Origin: Bariatricus massiliensis
GTDB taxonomy: Bacteria; Bacillota; Clostridia; Lachnospirales; Lachnospiraceae
Direction of reading: 5' to 3'
Assembly (NCBI RefSeq): GCF_900086725.1
Contig: NZ_LT574837.1
Location: 724,760-788,759 of the forward strand
DNA length: 64,000 nucleotides
Of the stretch, positions 1 through 9,073 are shown one piece after another. Positions within the stretch are counted from its first letter, which is position 1. Each line of letters opens with the position of its first letter. The notes beneath the pieces were generated by a model, which was not told where the DNA came from, did not search any database, and was given only the letters and a program-made list of their open reading frames with translations. Both the position numbers and the translations under genes were made by a program.

Positions 1-479
1 AACCAGTATTGAAAAAGCTTTTTCTTCAATAACGTGTATTGAAATGTAATAAATCTTCCCCCCTCTCCCATAGCCTTCTTTGTTGCGTGGAATATTTTTT
101 TAGAAACTTGCGGCGGCAACGATGTAAAGGGCAGGCCAGAAATAATATAATCGGCCTGCGGTATCCCGCGGCTGTGCAGATAGTGAAGAATATCTGCCGC
201 ATCGCCGTGAATGACATACACATTCTGCTTATTTGCGTAACGTTCTTTTAAAATTTCGTAGAACTGCTCATTCTGCTCAATCACAAGAAGCACCGTATCT
301 TCTTTTTTCCTCAACACGATCTGCTCCGTAAACACTCCGGTTCCCGGGCCGTATTCGACGATACAGCCACATTCTTGGAAGCAGACAGATTCCACCATTT
401 TTCTTGCGAGATACCTGCTGCTTGGCGCTACCGCCCCTATTTTGGACGGATGTTTCATGTATTCCAGTAAAAACTGCAT
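1..479 (-). CDS. SAM-dependent methyltransferase, PmtA/rRNA adenine dimethylase-like (partial)
   Basis: The gene starts at an ATG at 479 and runs off the left edge, so only about 159 N-terminal residues are visible. Near residue 40 is a glycine-rich SAM-binding loop (VEYGPGTGVFTEQI), then an acidic ribose-binding position after a beta strand (LLVIEQN) and a later GDAADI segment. This order fits class I methyltransferases of the phospholipid N-methyltransferase / KsgA-like group. The N-terminus (LLEYMKHPSKIGAVAPSS) is typical of the group often annotated as phospholipid methyltransferase. The substrate cannot be told from this part, and nothing links it to the neighbouring aldo/keto reductase. 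Confidence 0.75.
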   Translation of the reverse strand, partial: MQFLLEYMKHPSKIGAVAPSSRYLARKMVESVCFQECGCIVEYGPGTGVFTEQIVLRKKEDTVLLVIEQNEQFYEILKERYANKQNVYVIHGDAADILHYLHSRGIPQADYIISGLPFTSLPPQVSKKIFHATKKAMGEGGRFITFQYTLLKKKLFQYW

Positions 480-604
480 TTTATGTTCCTCCCTGTCTTA
501 TGATTTGCATCTGTAAAAAATCATAGCAGTGAGGTCTAAACATCCAGTAAAATAAACATAAATTTTTCTTTAGGATTTATGATGTCAAAATGCTCCCATC
601 TTTT

Positions 605-1753
605 CTATTGCCCGAATATTTCTTCTGCCTTTTTCATATTTTCCCGAATATTTACGCCAAAGGGGCATCTTTTCTCGCATACACCGCAGGCGATACATTC
701 GCCGGCGTGATGTGGAAGAAGGGCATAGTGCTCCCGGACCGTCTCCGGAACTGTCTTTTGCGCCTTCGCAAGATTCAGGAATTTCGTGACCGACGCCACA
801 TCTATCTTTTTCGGACACGGCGCACAATGGCTGCAGTACATACAGTGTCCCTGCCAGCTGATATTGGGAAACGAGGCAAACGCCAGCGCATAATCCTTAT
901 CTTCTTCAGCAGCCTCCTCATAGGCAAGGCTGGTTTCCAGCTCCTCCACACTGTGGGCTCCCACAAGGGCCGATGATGCTCCGGGGCGGGTCAGGGCATA
1001 ATGGAGGCACTGGTTGACCGTTAAGGCTTTGCCCGCCGGTGACATCGTTTCCTCCAGCAAATCTCCGCCCCCGAACGCTTTCATCACGGTAATGCCAATC
1101 CCGCGCTGCTGGCAGATTTCATATAACCGCTGTCTCTGAGGATCCATATTTACCAAGGGGGCCTCATAATTTTCATCTTTCCAGAGTTCTTCCACATCTT
1201 CACTGGCAGGCTGCAGGTCATAACACGGGTTCACACTGAACATCAGGACTTCTATAAATCCACTTTCGGCGGCCGCAAGCGCCACCTGTGGGTTATGGCT
1301 GCTGAGCCCTACATGATGGATTCGCCCCGCCTTCTTCAAATCCAGTACGTACGGCAACACCGGCCCGTTTACAATCGTCTCCCAGTCCTTCATAGAATCC
1401 ACATAGTGAATCATGCCCACGTCAACAAAATCCGTCTGCAGTAAGGCCATCATTTCTTTAAAACCTTTTTTTACCTCATCCAAATCCCGTGTGCGTTTAT
1501 ACTGTCCCTCTTTCCACACGGAGCAGATATGGGATTGGATGATGAACTTGTCTCTTCTTCCCTCCAAAGCCTTGCCCACGGCCCGGCGCACCTCAGGGTT
1601 GGACGTATATAAGTCAAAATAGTTGATTCCATTTTTCTCAGCAAAGTCAAAGAGCCTTCCGGCCATTTGACATCCATCCTCCCCAAATCCCTCGCAGCCC
1701 ATACCTATTTCACTGATTTTCAATCCGGTACTGCCCAAATTTCTATAGTTCAT
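605..1753 (-). CDS. Aldo/keto reductase with C-terminal ferredoxin domain
   Basis: This 382-residue protein has an N-terminal aldo/keto reductase TIM barrel (starting NLGSTGLKISEIGMGC, with the FDLY catalytic-Asp/Tyr region near residue 47). Its C-terminal 80 residues hold two cysteine clusters (CMYCSHCAPCP near 305 and CIACGVCEKRCPFG near 355) that match 4Fe-4S ferredoxin motifs. Fused AKR-ferredoxin proteins are common in anaerobic Clostridia and are thought to be NADPH- or ferredoxin-linked oxidoreductases. The substrate is unknown. It lies 18 bases downstream of a flavodoxin gene on the same strand, so the two probably form an operon in which the flavodoxin is an electron partner. Confidence 0.88.
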   Translation of the reverse strand: MNYRNLGSTGLKISEIGMGCEGFGEDGCQMAGRLFDFAEKNGINYFDLYTSNPEVRRAVGKALEGRRDKFIIQSHICSVWKEGQYKRTRDLDEVKKGFKEMMALLQTDFVDVGMIHYVDSMKDWETIVNGPVLPYVLDLKKAGRIHHVGLSSHNPQVALAAAESGFIEVLMFSVNPCYDLQPASEDVEELWKDENYEAPLVNMDPQRQRLYEICQQRGIGITVMKAFGGGDLLEETMSPAGKALTVNQCLHYALTRPGASSALVGAHSVEELETSLAYEEAAEEDKDYALAFASFPNISWQGHCMYCSHCAPCPKKIDVASVTKFLNLAKAQKTVPETVREHYALLPHHAGECIACGVCEKRCPFGVNIRENMKKAEEIFGQ

Positions 1754-1771
1754 ATTTTCCCTTTCTTTCCG

Positions 1772-2278
1772 CTAAATCCACTTTTGTATATCTGCTTTTG
1801 CGCTCTTGACGCTGCCGCCCCGGATAGGCAGTCCCTTTTCCACCTTCGCCCCCGGGCACAGCCTGCGGATGTCGTTTTCACTGTTCCCCATCCCGCTTCC
1901 CTCATGGGTACAGAACGGCTTTATCGTTTTTCCTGTAAAATCAAAATGCTCCAAAAGGGTAAACACTGCCATAGGCATCGTCCCCCAATAGTTGGGATAC
2001 CCCAAATATATGACGTCGTAGCCGTCAAGGCTGTCGGGATACTGTTTCAACTCCGGACGGGCATCCCGCTTTTGATCCGCCTGCGCTTCGGCGATACATT
2101 CATTGTAATCTTTGGAATAGCTCTGTCTCGGCTCAATCTTGAACATATCCGCCCCTGTCAGCTCCTGTATCATGCCGGCGGCCACCTCTGTGTTGCCAGT
2201 CTCCAATGTCTTAATCGCTCCGTTCACATAGTTCTGGTCTGCGCGGGAAAAAAATACAACTAACGGTTTCATAATCAT
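1772..2278 (-). CDS. Flavodoxin-like protein
   Basis: The 168-residue protein has a flavodoxin fold: a first strand with a phosphate-binding loop region (PLVVFFSRADQNY), the VIYLGYPNYWGTMPM segment that normally packs on FMN, and a C-terminal CPGAKVEKGLPIRG strand. It resembles the YSF-type flavodoxin/NADPH-dependent reductase group. The ATG at 2278 follows an AAAGGATG ribosome binding site; a second ATG lies two codons in. It is first in a two-gene operon with the AKR-ferredoxin gene and is transcribed away from a LysR gene, which suggests regulation by that LysR protein. Confidence 0.85.
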   Translation of the reverse strand: MIMKPLVVFFSRADQNYVNGAIKTLETGNTEVAAGMIQELTGADMFKIEPRQSYSKDYNECIAEAQADQKRDARPELKQYPDSLDGYDVIYLGYPNYWGTMPMAVFTLLEHFDFTGKTIKPFCTHEGSGMGNSENDIRRLCPGAKVEKGLPIRGGSVKSAKADIQKWI

Positions 2279-2404
2279 TCATCCTTTCTCTTTTTGGTTT
2301 GCTCTATATTTATTATACCTTCCGTCCGCTTGACCTGGAATCTCTGAAATGTTATCATTGTATAAACCTTTTGTTAATGCGCTTGTGATGTGGAGGGATG
2401 TTCT
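2279..2404. promoter_or_regulatory. Divergent promoter region between flavodoxin and lysR
   Basis: This 126-base AT-rich gap separates a minus-strand oxidoreductase operon from a plus-strand LysR gene. Divergent layout with a short shared gap is the classic LysR arrangement, in which the regulator binds here and controls both directions. No operator could be defined by eye. Confidence 0.45.
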
Positions 2405-3310
2405 ATGTATAACCGTATGCTCGATACCTTTATAGCAGTGGCCGACTGTGGAAGCTTTACAAAGGCTGCTGACTTATTGTATGTTTCGCCCACAGCCGTG
2501 ATGAAGCAGATGAATGCGCTGGAAAAAGAGCTGGATCTGCTTCTGCTGGAACGTACGTCCTCCGGCGTCAGACTGACCGATGCCGGCGCCATGATCTACC
2601 GTGACGCTAAATTTCTCATTGATTATTCCCGGAAGTCTCTCGAAAGCGCCCGGGCCGCCGTGCATATGGCAGACACTACCTTCTGTGTGGGGACCTCGCT
2701 TTTGAACCCCGCCAAACCTTTCATGGATCTTTGGTATCAGGTAAATAAGGAATTCCCTGAATATAAGCTTCATTTGGTTCCTTTCGAAGACAACCATGAA
2801 GGCATTCTCACGGAAATCCGTCAGCTGGGAACAAAATTTGATTTTCTAATCGGGGTGTGCGATTCCAAGACGTGGCTCAGTCTCAGTAATTTCCTGCCAC
2901 TCGGAAGCTATAAGAAGATGGCGGCAGTGCCAAGAGAGCACCGCCTTGCCAAAAGAACGTCTATTACTGTCAAAGATTTGTACGGAGAAACACTGATGAT
3001 GGTAAAGCATGGGGATTCTGAGGTGAATGATTTCATCCGCAATGAGCTGGAAACACACCATCCACAAATCCACATAGAGGATACCGCCCAGTTTTACGAC
3101 ATGTCAGTCTTCAACCGCTGTGCGGAGAAGGGGAACGTCCTGCTCACCATCGAATGCTGGCAGGATGTCCATCCCGGACTGGTGTCCATACCGGTAGAGT
3201 GGGATTACAGCATTCCCTACGGTCTGCTGTACAGTCCGGACGCACCGGCAGATGTCCACCGGTTTGTCGAAGCCGTGCGCAAGCTTTTGTCCCACGGCTA
3301 TGAGCTGTGA
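2405..3310 (+). CDS. LysR-family transcriptional regulator
   Basis: A winged helix-turn-helix (residues about 1-60: MLDTFIAVADCGSFTKAADL, then SPTAVMKQMNALE) is followed by a long linker helix and a periplasmic-binding-like effector domain. An upstream in-frame GTG exists at 2390, but the GGAGGGA at 2392-2398 sits six bases before the ATG at 2405, so the latter is the better start. The 301-residue length is normal. Divergent orientation suggests that it controls the flavodoxin/AKR operon and itself. Confidence 0.88.
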   Translation: MYNRMLDTFIAVADCGSFTKAADLLYVSPTAVMKQMNALEKELDLLLLERTSSGVRLTDAGAMIYRDAKFLIDYSRKSLESARAAVHMADTTFCVGTSLLNPAKPFMDLWYQVNKEFPEYKLHLVPFEDNHEGILTEIRQLGTKFDFLIGVCDSKTWLSLSNFLPLGSYKKMAAVPREHRLAKRTSITVKDLYGETLMMVKHGDSEVNDFIRNELETHHPQIHIEDTAQFYDMSVFNRCAEKGNVLLTIECWQDVHPGLVSIPVEWDYSIPYGLLYSPDAPADVHRFVEAVRKLLSHGYEL

Positions 3311-3341
3311 CTCGAAATGCGTCTGCCCTCCGGACGGCAGC

Positions 3342-3719
3342 TTACTTGCACGCTGAGAACCTGCTGGCTTCCTTAATCCAGTCCATAAGTTCTTCATCAA
3401 TTTCTTCTGTTGTCTGAATCAGGACATGATGCGTCCATCGGTTAGGATATGGCTCTGTCACGGCATCAATGCGCGGCGACTCCACACGATGCTCAAGTCC
3501 AAAGGTTATGACCAGATAGTTAGGGGGCCTGTCTTTTGCTTTCCGCACCGGTATAAATGATGCAAAGGCAAAATTGTGCTTGTTAGAAAAAGCAATCTGC
3601 GTTTTTTGAACCTTGATACTTACAGGCCCAATTTCTGAAAGGACTTTCTGCTCAAAAAATTCATATAAAGATAAAGCCTCTGGTTTTTTGTCGAAAAAAT
3701 AGAGCACATCCTTATTCAT
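3342..3719 (-). CDS. DUF5655 domain protein
   Basis: The protein of 125 residues matches the DUF5655 family throughout: an N-terminal LYEFFEQKVLSEIGPVSIKVQKTQIAFSN-type stretch, a central LVITFGLEHRVESPRI stretch and a C-terminal WTHHVLI strand. The function of the family is unknown; it is a small alpha/beta protein often found alone or at the end of DUF4287 proteins. Its stop lies 31 bases from the convergent lysR stop, and the next upstream gene on the same strand is the nitroreductase at 3743. Confidence 0.8.
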   Translation of the reverse strand: MNKDVLYFFDKKPEALSLYEFFEQKVLSEIGPVSIKVQKTQIAFSNKHNFAFASFIPVRKAKDRPPNYLVITFGLEHRVESPRIDAVTEPYPNRWTHHVLIQTTEEIDEELMDWIKEASRFSACK

Positions 3720-3742
3720 GAAAATTGCCTCCTCTTATACTC

Positions 3743-4459
3743 TTATTCAACCGTCCCCACATAAGTATATCCCGACGGTGGAACCGGTGCTCCCTCTTTC
3801 ATCACGGCAAACCGGAACTCTTTTCCCTCGTGTTCACCTGCCACAGCCAAATGGCAAAGTGCAATCCCCACGTCCAAATCCGTAAAGCCGTACATCTTTC
3901 CGAACAGGCTGCCAGAGCCCGTCCTGCAATAGGTGTATACCCTGCTCCCGTCCACGATAAAATACCACGGCTGGCCATTCTTGCCGGACGGCGCAAGCCT
4001 TGCCGCCTCAAGGCGGGAATCCACCCCTCTCTCTATTTCTTCAAGCGGCTTCCGTTTAAATTCTTCCGGCCTTCTCACCGTCGGCACAGCCGGTTTTCCG
4101 AATGCTATCCCGATGATATAGTCCGGGTCTGCCTCTTTTGGTTTCACTCCTGCAAGCCACCGTGTGGCAAACCCCTGCGCATATAACCACAACTCAGCAT
4201 GCTGGTACAAAAAACCGGCGGCTGTGTCGCGCAGCGGATGCTTCTTGCCGAAAATCAGCAGATAGTGGGGAGCTTTTGGCAGCGCCATCCCTTTGACCTC
4301 ACTGCCGCTCACAATCTTGTGTTTAAGCTTTACGTCAGACAGAAGAGGTTTTAACCCTGAAATAAAGTCCTCGAGCTGTGAAAGCGTGTCTGCCGGAAGC
4401 GGCGACGAATCAAATTTGCGCGTGGAAGCGCGGGTAAATATAGGTGAATACAAATCCAT
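3743..4459 (-). CDS. Nitroreductase-family protein
   Basis: This 238-residue protein starts with the YSPIFTRASTRKF pattern of FMN-dependent nitroreductases. It carries ARLAPSGKNGQPWYFIV near residue 152, the conserved APS-x-x-N-x-Q-P-W segment that contacts FMN, and ends with DLDVGIALCHLAVA. The two-half layout fits the TM-nitroreductase-like group of Clostridia. It probably reduces nitro or quinone substrates with NAD(P)H. A gap of 23 bases to the DUF5655 gene suggests co-transcription. Confidence 0.82.
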   Translation of the reverse strand: MDLYSPIFTRASTRKFDSSPLPADTLSQLEDFISGLKPLLSDVKLKHKIVSGSEVKGMALPKAPHYLLIFGKKHPLRDTAAGFLYQHAELWLYAQGFATRWLAGVKPKEADPDYIIGIAFGKPAVPTVRRPEEFKRKPLEEIERGVDSRLEAARLAPSGKNGQPWYFIVDGSRVYTYCRTGSGSLFGKMYGFTDLDVGIALCHLAVAGEHEGKEFRFAVMKEGAPVPPSGYTYVGTVE

Positions 4460-4588
4460 AGGAACTCTCCTTTCTATTTCTCTACCTTAGAAGTAATCTT
4501 CTATCGTGTCATTACAAACTTTTAGTTTTCTAAAGGTTACATTTGGTATAACAAATTTATTTTTCAATAATCCCATCTTTACGGAAAA

Positions 4589-5179
4589 CTAATTTTTCAA
4601 AAACGATTCCGGTAAATATCTGTACTGATATATCTCCTCCTCATCGTCGGTAAGCAGTTTTTCTGCCTCCTCCCTTGCCTTTTGATATGCTTCTTCTCCA
4701 AGCACATCTTTGAATACGGATACCACTCTTTTCAGGAACAAATCTTCTGAATCATCTGGTACTGCACCAAGTTTTTCTATTACATGTTTACTATACAAAT
4801 TCTTCGAAGAAACTCGAAGCACATAATATTCAACCGGTCGTTCTTCATATGTTTTTCTTGCAAACATCCTGATTGCTCTCGGTCCTATCCCATGATTGCG
4901 ATATCTGCCCACAATATCAATACCTATCTCCGGATGCTCTGACTTTGGATACTTCAACATAATATTTCCACAGTAATCTCCATTTTTATGGAAAATAGAA
5001 AACTCCCATCCAGTCTCTATAGCAATCTTCCACATGATATTGCAATTCTCTTCACTATCGTAAAGATTGGTGCTTGTATTAGCTTCCTTAAGTAAGCTAA
5101 TGTAATCTTCTTTATCGTCTTCCGCAAGCCTGTACAAAAGGTAGCTGTCATCTGAAACATATACTTTTCTATTTTCCAC
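4589..5179 (-). CDS. GNAT-family N-acetyltransferase
   Basis: A GTG at 5179 is the best start because GGAGG sits seven bases before it; an upstream in-frame ATG at 5206 has no such site. The 196-residue product resembles RimJ/RimL-like GNATs: EIGIDIVGRYRNHGIGPRAIRMF matches the acetyl-CoA pyrophosphate loop (Q/R-x-x-G-x-G/A), and VSSKNLYSKHVIEKLGAV matches the C-terminal N-x-x-(S/A)-x-x-x-Y/I-x-K-x-G-F strand. The substrate is unknown. Confidence 0.8.
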   Translation of the reverse strand: MENRKVYVSDDSYLLYRLAEDDKEDYISLLKEANTSTNLYDSEENCNIMWKIAIETGWEFSIFHKNGDYCGNIMLKYPKSEHPEIGIDIVGRYRNHGIGPRAIRMFARKTYEERPVEYYVLRVSSKNLYSKHVIEKLGAVPDDSEDLFLKRVVSVFKDVLGEEAYQKAREEAEKLLTDDEEEIYQYRYLPESFLKN

Positions 5180-5260
5180 GTCATTTCCTCCACGTTTATC
5201 AATCAATATTTCAAACAGGACAAAGTTTATATAATATTACGAAATTTCAAGTCGGCTGAC

Positions 5261-5638
5261 TTAAAGTTGTCTGCCAGTTTGTATAAATGCAATTAATTTT
5301 TCTATTTCCTCAAAATCATCATAATCACCATTTACTCCCTCTCTATGATAGACGACACCAGCCTTCTCATTTGCTTCCAAACAGTCTAAAAGCTGCTCCT
5401 CACCATATCTTTTTATAAAGAGGTTAAACGCATAAGGTTTTATTTTTCCCAGCAACCCCTTTTTACACTCTTCCTCACATGTATAGCAATGAGCGACTCC
5501 TTTTTCAATAGAGCATTTTCTATTTTCACACCATTCCTTACCCGGACATTCTCCAGAATCACAGCCTGTGCAATATGTATTTTTCGAACATAGACAACAG
5601 GCAAGTCCACATCTTCCAATCCCCAATTCTCTTTTCAT
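5261..5638 (-). CDS. DUF3795 cysteine-rich protein
   Basis: A dense cysteine pattern near the N-terminus (CGLACCLCSKNTYCTGCDSGECPGKEWC, then CSIEKG...HCYTCEEECKKG) matches DUF3795 proteins, small putative metal-binding proteins common in anaerobes. Three ATGs in a row lie at the start; the third, at 5638, has AGAGGA at suitable spacing, while an upstream ATG at 5668 lacks a site. The C-terminal half is a helical region ending IEKLIAFIQTGRQL. The function is unknown. Confidence 0.75.
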   Translation of the reverse strand: MKRELGIGRCGLACCLCSKNTYCTGCDSGECPGKEWCENRKCSIEKGVAHCYTCEEECKKGLLGKIKPYAFNLFIKRYGEEQLLDCLEANEKAGVVYHREGVNGDYDDFEEIEKLIAFIQTGRQL

Positions 5639-5721
5639 CATCATTCCTCTTTTCGTATTGACTCTCATTTACAAGATGGCAGAAATAATGTTCATTTAAA
5701 ACTTCATATTAACAGCCATTG

Positions 5722-6243
5722 CTACGCCTCTTCATGGAAAAAACTATCCTTATACTTCATAAGCATCTCCTCGACTTCACTCCAAATCCAAACTTCATCG
5801 CCGTCATCCTCAAAAACTTTACCATGGCTCTTGGGGCCATCCAGTTTCATCTGAGAATAATTATTTTTAAATGTAGGAACATATAATTCCGGGTGGTCTT
5901 TATCGCTGCATAACTGCTCCATCCTTGTGACAGTTGCTTTACCTGAGGTATTAACCGCGGTGAAATATGCCTTGATGATTTTGTGATTATACTGTTCGGG
6001 CTTTAATGCCCAAACAGGAATCCTATTGAGTGCTTTTCCATAATAGTCCTTCGCCGCAGCTTTATTTTGTTTTTCTGCCACCTTTGGATTATATTCTTGA
6101 GATACCTTCTCAAAAGTCCTTGCAATATACGAACGCATAAAATTTTCAATTACCGTCTCTTCTGATTCATTCGTTAATTTCAAGGCAAGGCAGAATTTCT
6201 CATACACATCTGAATTCATATTCAATCTGATTTCTTTATTCAC
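5722..6243 (-). CDS. Hypothetical protein with CopG-like N-terminus
   Basis: This 173-residue protein is not recognised beyond its N-terminal 45 residues, which read like a ribbon-helix-helix segment (IRLNMNSDVYEKFCLAL, then ESEETVIENFMRSYIAR). The rest (an ALNRIPVWALKPEQYNHKIIKAYF stretch and a C-terminal WIWSEVEEMLMKYKDSFF helix) resembles a winged-helix-like domain seen in uncharacterised Firmicute proteins. It is a single gene preceded by an AT-rich promoter region, and may be a DNA-binding protein. Confidence 0.55.
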   Translation of the reverse strand: MNKEIRLNMNSDVYEKFCLALKLTNESEETVIENFMRSYIARTFEKVSQEYNPKVAEKQNKAAAKDYYGKALNRIPVWALKPEQYNHKIIKAYFTAVNTSGKATVTRMEQLCSDKDHPELYVPTFKNNYSQMKLDGPKSHGKVFEDDGDEVWIWSEVEEMLMKYKDSFFHEEA

Positions 6244-6352
6244 CGTTAAACCTCCGTATACTCATTTGTATTGTAGATATAATATCATGTAATTAGTTAT
6301 TATGTCAATACTAATTAACTAATTTAGTTTTTGCTTTTACTAAAATACAAAA

Positions 6353-6388
6353 GCATCCCCTGCCGGAATAGCTCCGCACAAAGGATGC
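6353..6388 (-). terminator. Hairpin downstream of the restriction-modification operon
   Basis: An inverted repeat (GCATCC at 6353-6358 and GGATGC at 6383-6388) lies 120 bases past the stop of the 6509-7654 gene on its coding strand and is followed on that strand by a broken T run. It could end transcription of the operon that begins near 12950. The rest of the 6244-6508 gap holds nothing recognisable. Confidence 0.4.
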
Positions 6389-6508
6389 CCTATGTTTTTT
6401 GTATTCTTCCAGCTCTGCTGGCTTACATGAAAATTCTACCATATCCCAGTCACTCATCCAGTTTAAAATAGTAATCCAAAAAATCTATTTAAAGTTAGCA
6501 CAAATAAC

Positions 6509-7654
6509 TTAATTTATGACATCACCAACAATATGCGGAATTGTCTGTTTAAGTTCTTCCTCTAGAGTTCTTTCATTGTATACATAGCTTTGGTCTAGTA
6601 CATACACTTCTACGTTACGAAGCCAGAAATCTAAAGAGACTTTCTCATCTGATTTTATTAATTGAATAATATCAAATAAATATTCCTTTATGGAGAACTT
6701 CTGTCTACTATTTTCTATCATTTCCCTGTACTTCTCTGTAAACCCGCATTCTTCAACTAAATTGCCTTTAAAATAATTAGGCTCTATTTTTCGAGAATCC
6801 TCCAGTTGATTAAGCATCAGATATGATTGGTATAATATATAAAGCTTTTCGCATTTTTCCAATTCTTTTACTTGTCGAACCAGTGCAATCAGATTTGCCA
6901 AAGCTCCGCGCAGATTATTCTTCTCCAAACAAATCACTATATCATTCAGAATCTTTTCCTTATATGAAAATTCATTCTCATTATCCGAGATATGTACCGC
7001 TAAAAATTGTGCTAATTCGCTGTAGGGGTCATCACCTATATACTTTACTATTGTTGAATCTAATAAGTCATTATTCTTATAAAAATGCCAACCCATTTTT
7101 ATATTTGGCAAATATATATAATAAACAATATCGTTTGTTATAGTCATAGCTGACACTCCTAACCATTTGATATCCAAAGGAATGTTGTTACTCTTTAAGA
7201 GCTCATCTATTTTTATTTCATCCCCATCCACTAATCCTCCTATTGCTATATAATGTTCTGAATAAATTAGACCTCTTATATCTAAGTCCTCTTCTACAGA
7301 GAAATTATTTTTCATCGTCTCGACCTGAAGCTTCACATTAAGGATAGGCGCCTTTTGTGGATTTTTAGCAAAAATCACTCCATCTCTAACATAAAAAAAG
7401 GGTAATGATTTCTCAAATTTATCCTTTTCATCTTTTTTAAGATTTTCTTTTTTATGTTCTTCCTTTTCTTTACGTTCTTGTCTGGCTCTGTTTACTTGAA
7501 AGAAATATACTAAACTTGGTATTGTTAAAGGAAGTGTCAATTCAATAAATCTAATAATCGCTTGCTTTCCACTCAATAAATATATAATTTCATCATTACA
7601 AAAATATACGATTACCAAACCAATAGCATAACTTAATATATACTTAAACAGCAT
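6509..7654 (-). CDS. Membrane-anchored protein of unknown function, linked to the R-M island
   Basis: This 381-residue protein has two hydrophobic segments in the first 52 residues (LFKYILSYAIGLVIVYF and LTLPLTIPSLVYFF), then a highly charged Arg/Lys/Glu coiled-coil-like stretch to about residue 80, then a soluble mixed domain with no motif I recognise. That predicts a cytoplasmic domain tethered to the membrane. It is the last gene of the minus-strand R-M island, separated from the LlaJI-like nuclease by 143 bases, and it shares its AT-rich composition. Membrane-anchored accessory proteins are common in phage defence, but that role here is inference only. Confidence 0.6.
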   Translation of the reverse strand: MLFKYILSYAIGLVIVYFCNDEIIYLLSGKQAIIRFIELTLPLTIPSLVYFFQVNRARQERKEKEEHKKENLKKDEKDKFEKSLPFFYVRDGVIFAKNPQKAPILNVKLQVETMKNNFSVEEDLDIRGLIYSEHYIAIGGLVDGDEIKIDELLKSNNIPLDIKWLGVSAMTITNDIVYYIYLPNIKMGWHFYKNNDLLDSTIVKYIGDDPYSELAQFLAVHISDNENEFSYKEKILNDIVICLEKNNLRGALANLIALVRQVKELEKCEKLYILYQSYLMLNQLEDSRKIEPNYFKGNLVEECGFTEKYREMIENSRQKFSIKEYLFDIIQLIKSDEKVSLDFWLRNVEVYVLDQSYVYNERTLEEELKQTIPHIVGDVIN

Positions 7655-7797
7655 TGGAGCACCTCTCTTTTGAAATATATTTTATGCTTCTCCTATGTAC
7701 ACAGAGTCAGAATCATCATCCTCTTTGCAAAACAGAAAATATATTTTCCATTTGCCGTACATAACACCTCTCTTCTTTACCATTACCATAGTAAATA

Positions 7798-9057
7798 TTA
7801 CTGTCTCAAATAGTCCTCCATTATATTCTTTGGTGATAAAAACTGTTCAACAATTTTTGTTCCAATAGTTCTGCTACCAATATATCCTGCAGAGTACGAA
7901 AAATGATTGTCTACATGCTCTATCCCCGGCAATAATAGGATATTATTAATCTCAACTATTCCCGGATAATGATATCTAAGAATTTCATTGTAAGCTAACT
8001 GTTTATAATTAAGATTATTAACACTTGTATAATATTTCGAATCCAAAATATAAAGCTTGTCATTTACGTATGCAAGATGGTCTATATGGATGCTAAAATG
8101 ATGCCATGAATCATCAATATCATTATAGGTTTTATCCTCAAAAGAAATCATTGATGTCTGTAAAAACACATCAAATAGCGCTGCACCCGTGCTTGAATCG
8201 ATACCCACAAAATGCTTATTTATGAATGAGGCAACCATTTTCTCCCATATCATATCAAAGTATCTTATTTTTACATGGGTATATCCACCTCTTGCTTTTC
8301 CTCTATGCTCTTCAAAGAACTCTATCATACTGCGTACTAATTTTTTGTTTACATCCTTAAACACAGTATTTTCACTAATTTTTAACTGCATTAAAACATA
8401 ATCAATGTTATTTAAAAAGTCGAATTTTGATTTGGAACCAGTTTTCTTCATACATAGAAAATCGTGATAATTTTCTATAGTATGGTCTATAATAAAGGCC
8501 ATGCACTCAGTTATAAATACCGCATTATAGTTCTTTTTACTTACATAGAGTGGAGAAAATATTAGGTTCCCTCCACTAATTATCTTATTTGCTTTACTAA
8601 TCGTCGACTTCCAGTCTATTTTCCATGACGTACCTTCTACAATCTTAGTTTCTTTTTCTTTATAAAGCCCATACTTCTGATAATACTCATAAACTTCATA
8701 AAAAGGTTTAAATGGGTAGTCTGAATCATATCCAGCGTTTGCGCCCATATATGAGCCTGCAGAAGCAGAAGTATTTTCAGTTTCACAGTATTTCTTAATA
8801 ACACCAAATAATAATCTTATATCTTGACTTAACTCTTGATGAGATTTATTAAGTAGATTGATGTATGAACTGTCATAATAGTTTTTGGGAAAAACGACCA
8901 GAGTTTTATTATTTCTGAAAACAAAGCCTACCATATCAAAAACATTTTTACCTATTTTATCTGAATACTTTATTTCTTTTGTTCCCAGACCAAAGATCTC
9001 TATCAATTCGTCATCAACTATAATTCCGTCTTGGCCATAATAATAAATGGCTGCCAT
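7798..9057 (-). CDS. LlaJI/McrC-like restriction endonuclease subunit
   Basis: The protein of 419 residues pairs with the AAA GTPase at 9074. Its C-terminal third shows a PD-(D/E)xK-type nuclease core: the strand HIDHLAY (Asp326), a strand, then LDSKYY (Asp339, Lys341), followed by a helix and QLAYNEILRYHY. The organisation (large all-purpose N-terminus, C-terminal nuclease core, partner NTPase with an McrB signature) fits the LlaJI-family nuclease subunit or McrC. In those systems the NTPase translocates DNA and this subunit cuts. A gap of 16 bases to the GTPase gene indicates one operon. Confidence 0.72.
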   Translation of the reverse strand: MAAIYYYGQDGIIVDDELIEIFGLGTKEIKYSDKIGKNVFDMVGFVFRNNKTLVVFPKNYYDSSYINLLNKSHQELSQDIRLLFGVIKKYCETENTSASAGSYMGANAGYDSDYPFKPFYEVYEYYQKYGLYKEKETKIVEGTSWKIDWKSTISKANKIISGGNLIFSPLYVSKKNYNAVFITECMAFIIDHTIENYHDFLCMKKTGSKSKFDFLNNIDYVLMQLKISENTVFKDVNKKLVRSMIEFFEEHRGKARGGYTHVKIRYFDMIWEKMVASFINKHFVGIDSSTGAALFDVFLQTSMISFEDKTYNDIDDSWHHFSIHIDHLAYVNDKLYILDSKYYTSVNNLNYKQLAYNEILRYHYPGIVEINNILLLPGIEHVDNHFSYSAGYIGSRTIGTKIVEQFLSPKNIMEDYLRQ

Positions 9058-9073
9058 CTTAACTCTCCCTTAC

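Noticed and set aside
1667..2263. 198-codon plus-strand frame opposite the flavodoxin gene
   Set aside because: The complement frame is a clear flavodoxin; the plus-strand product matches nothing and has low-complexity runs.
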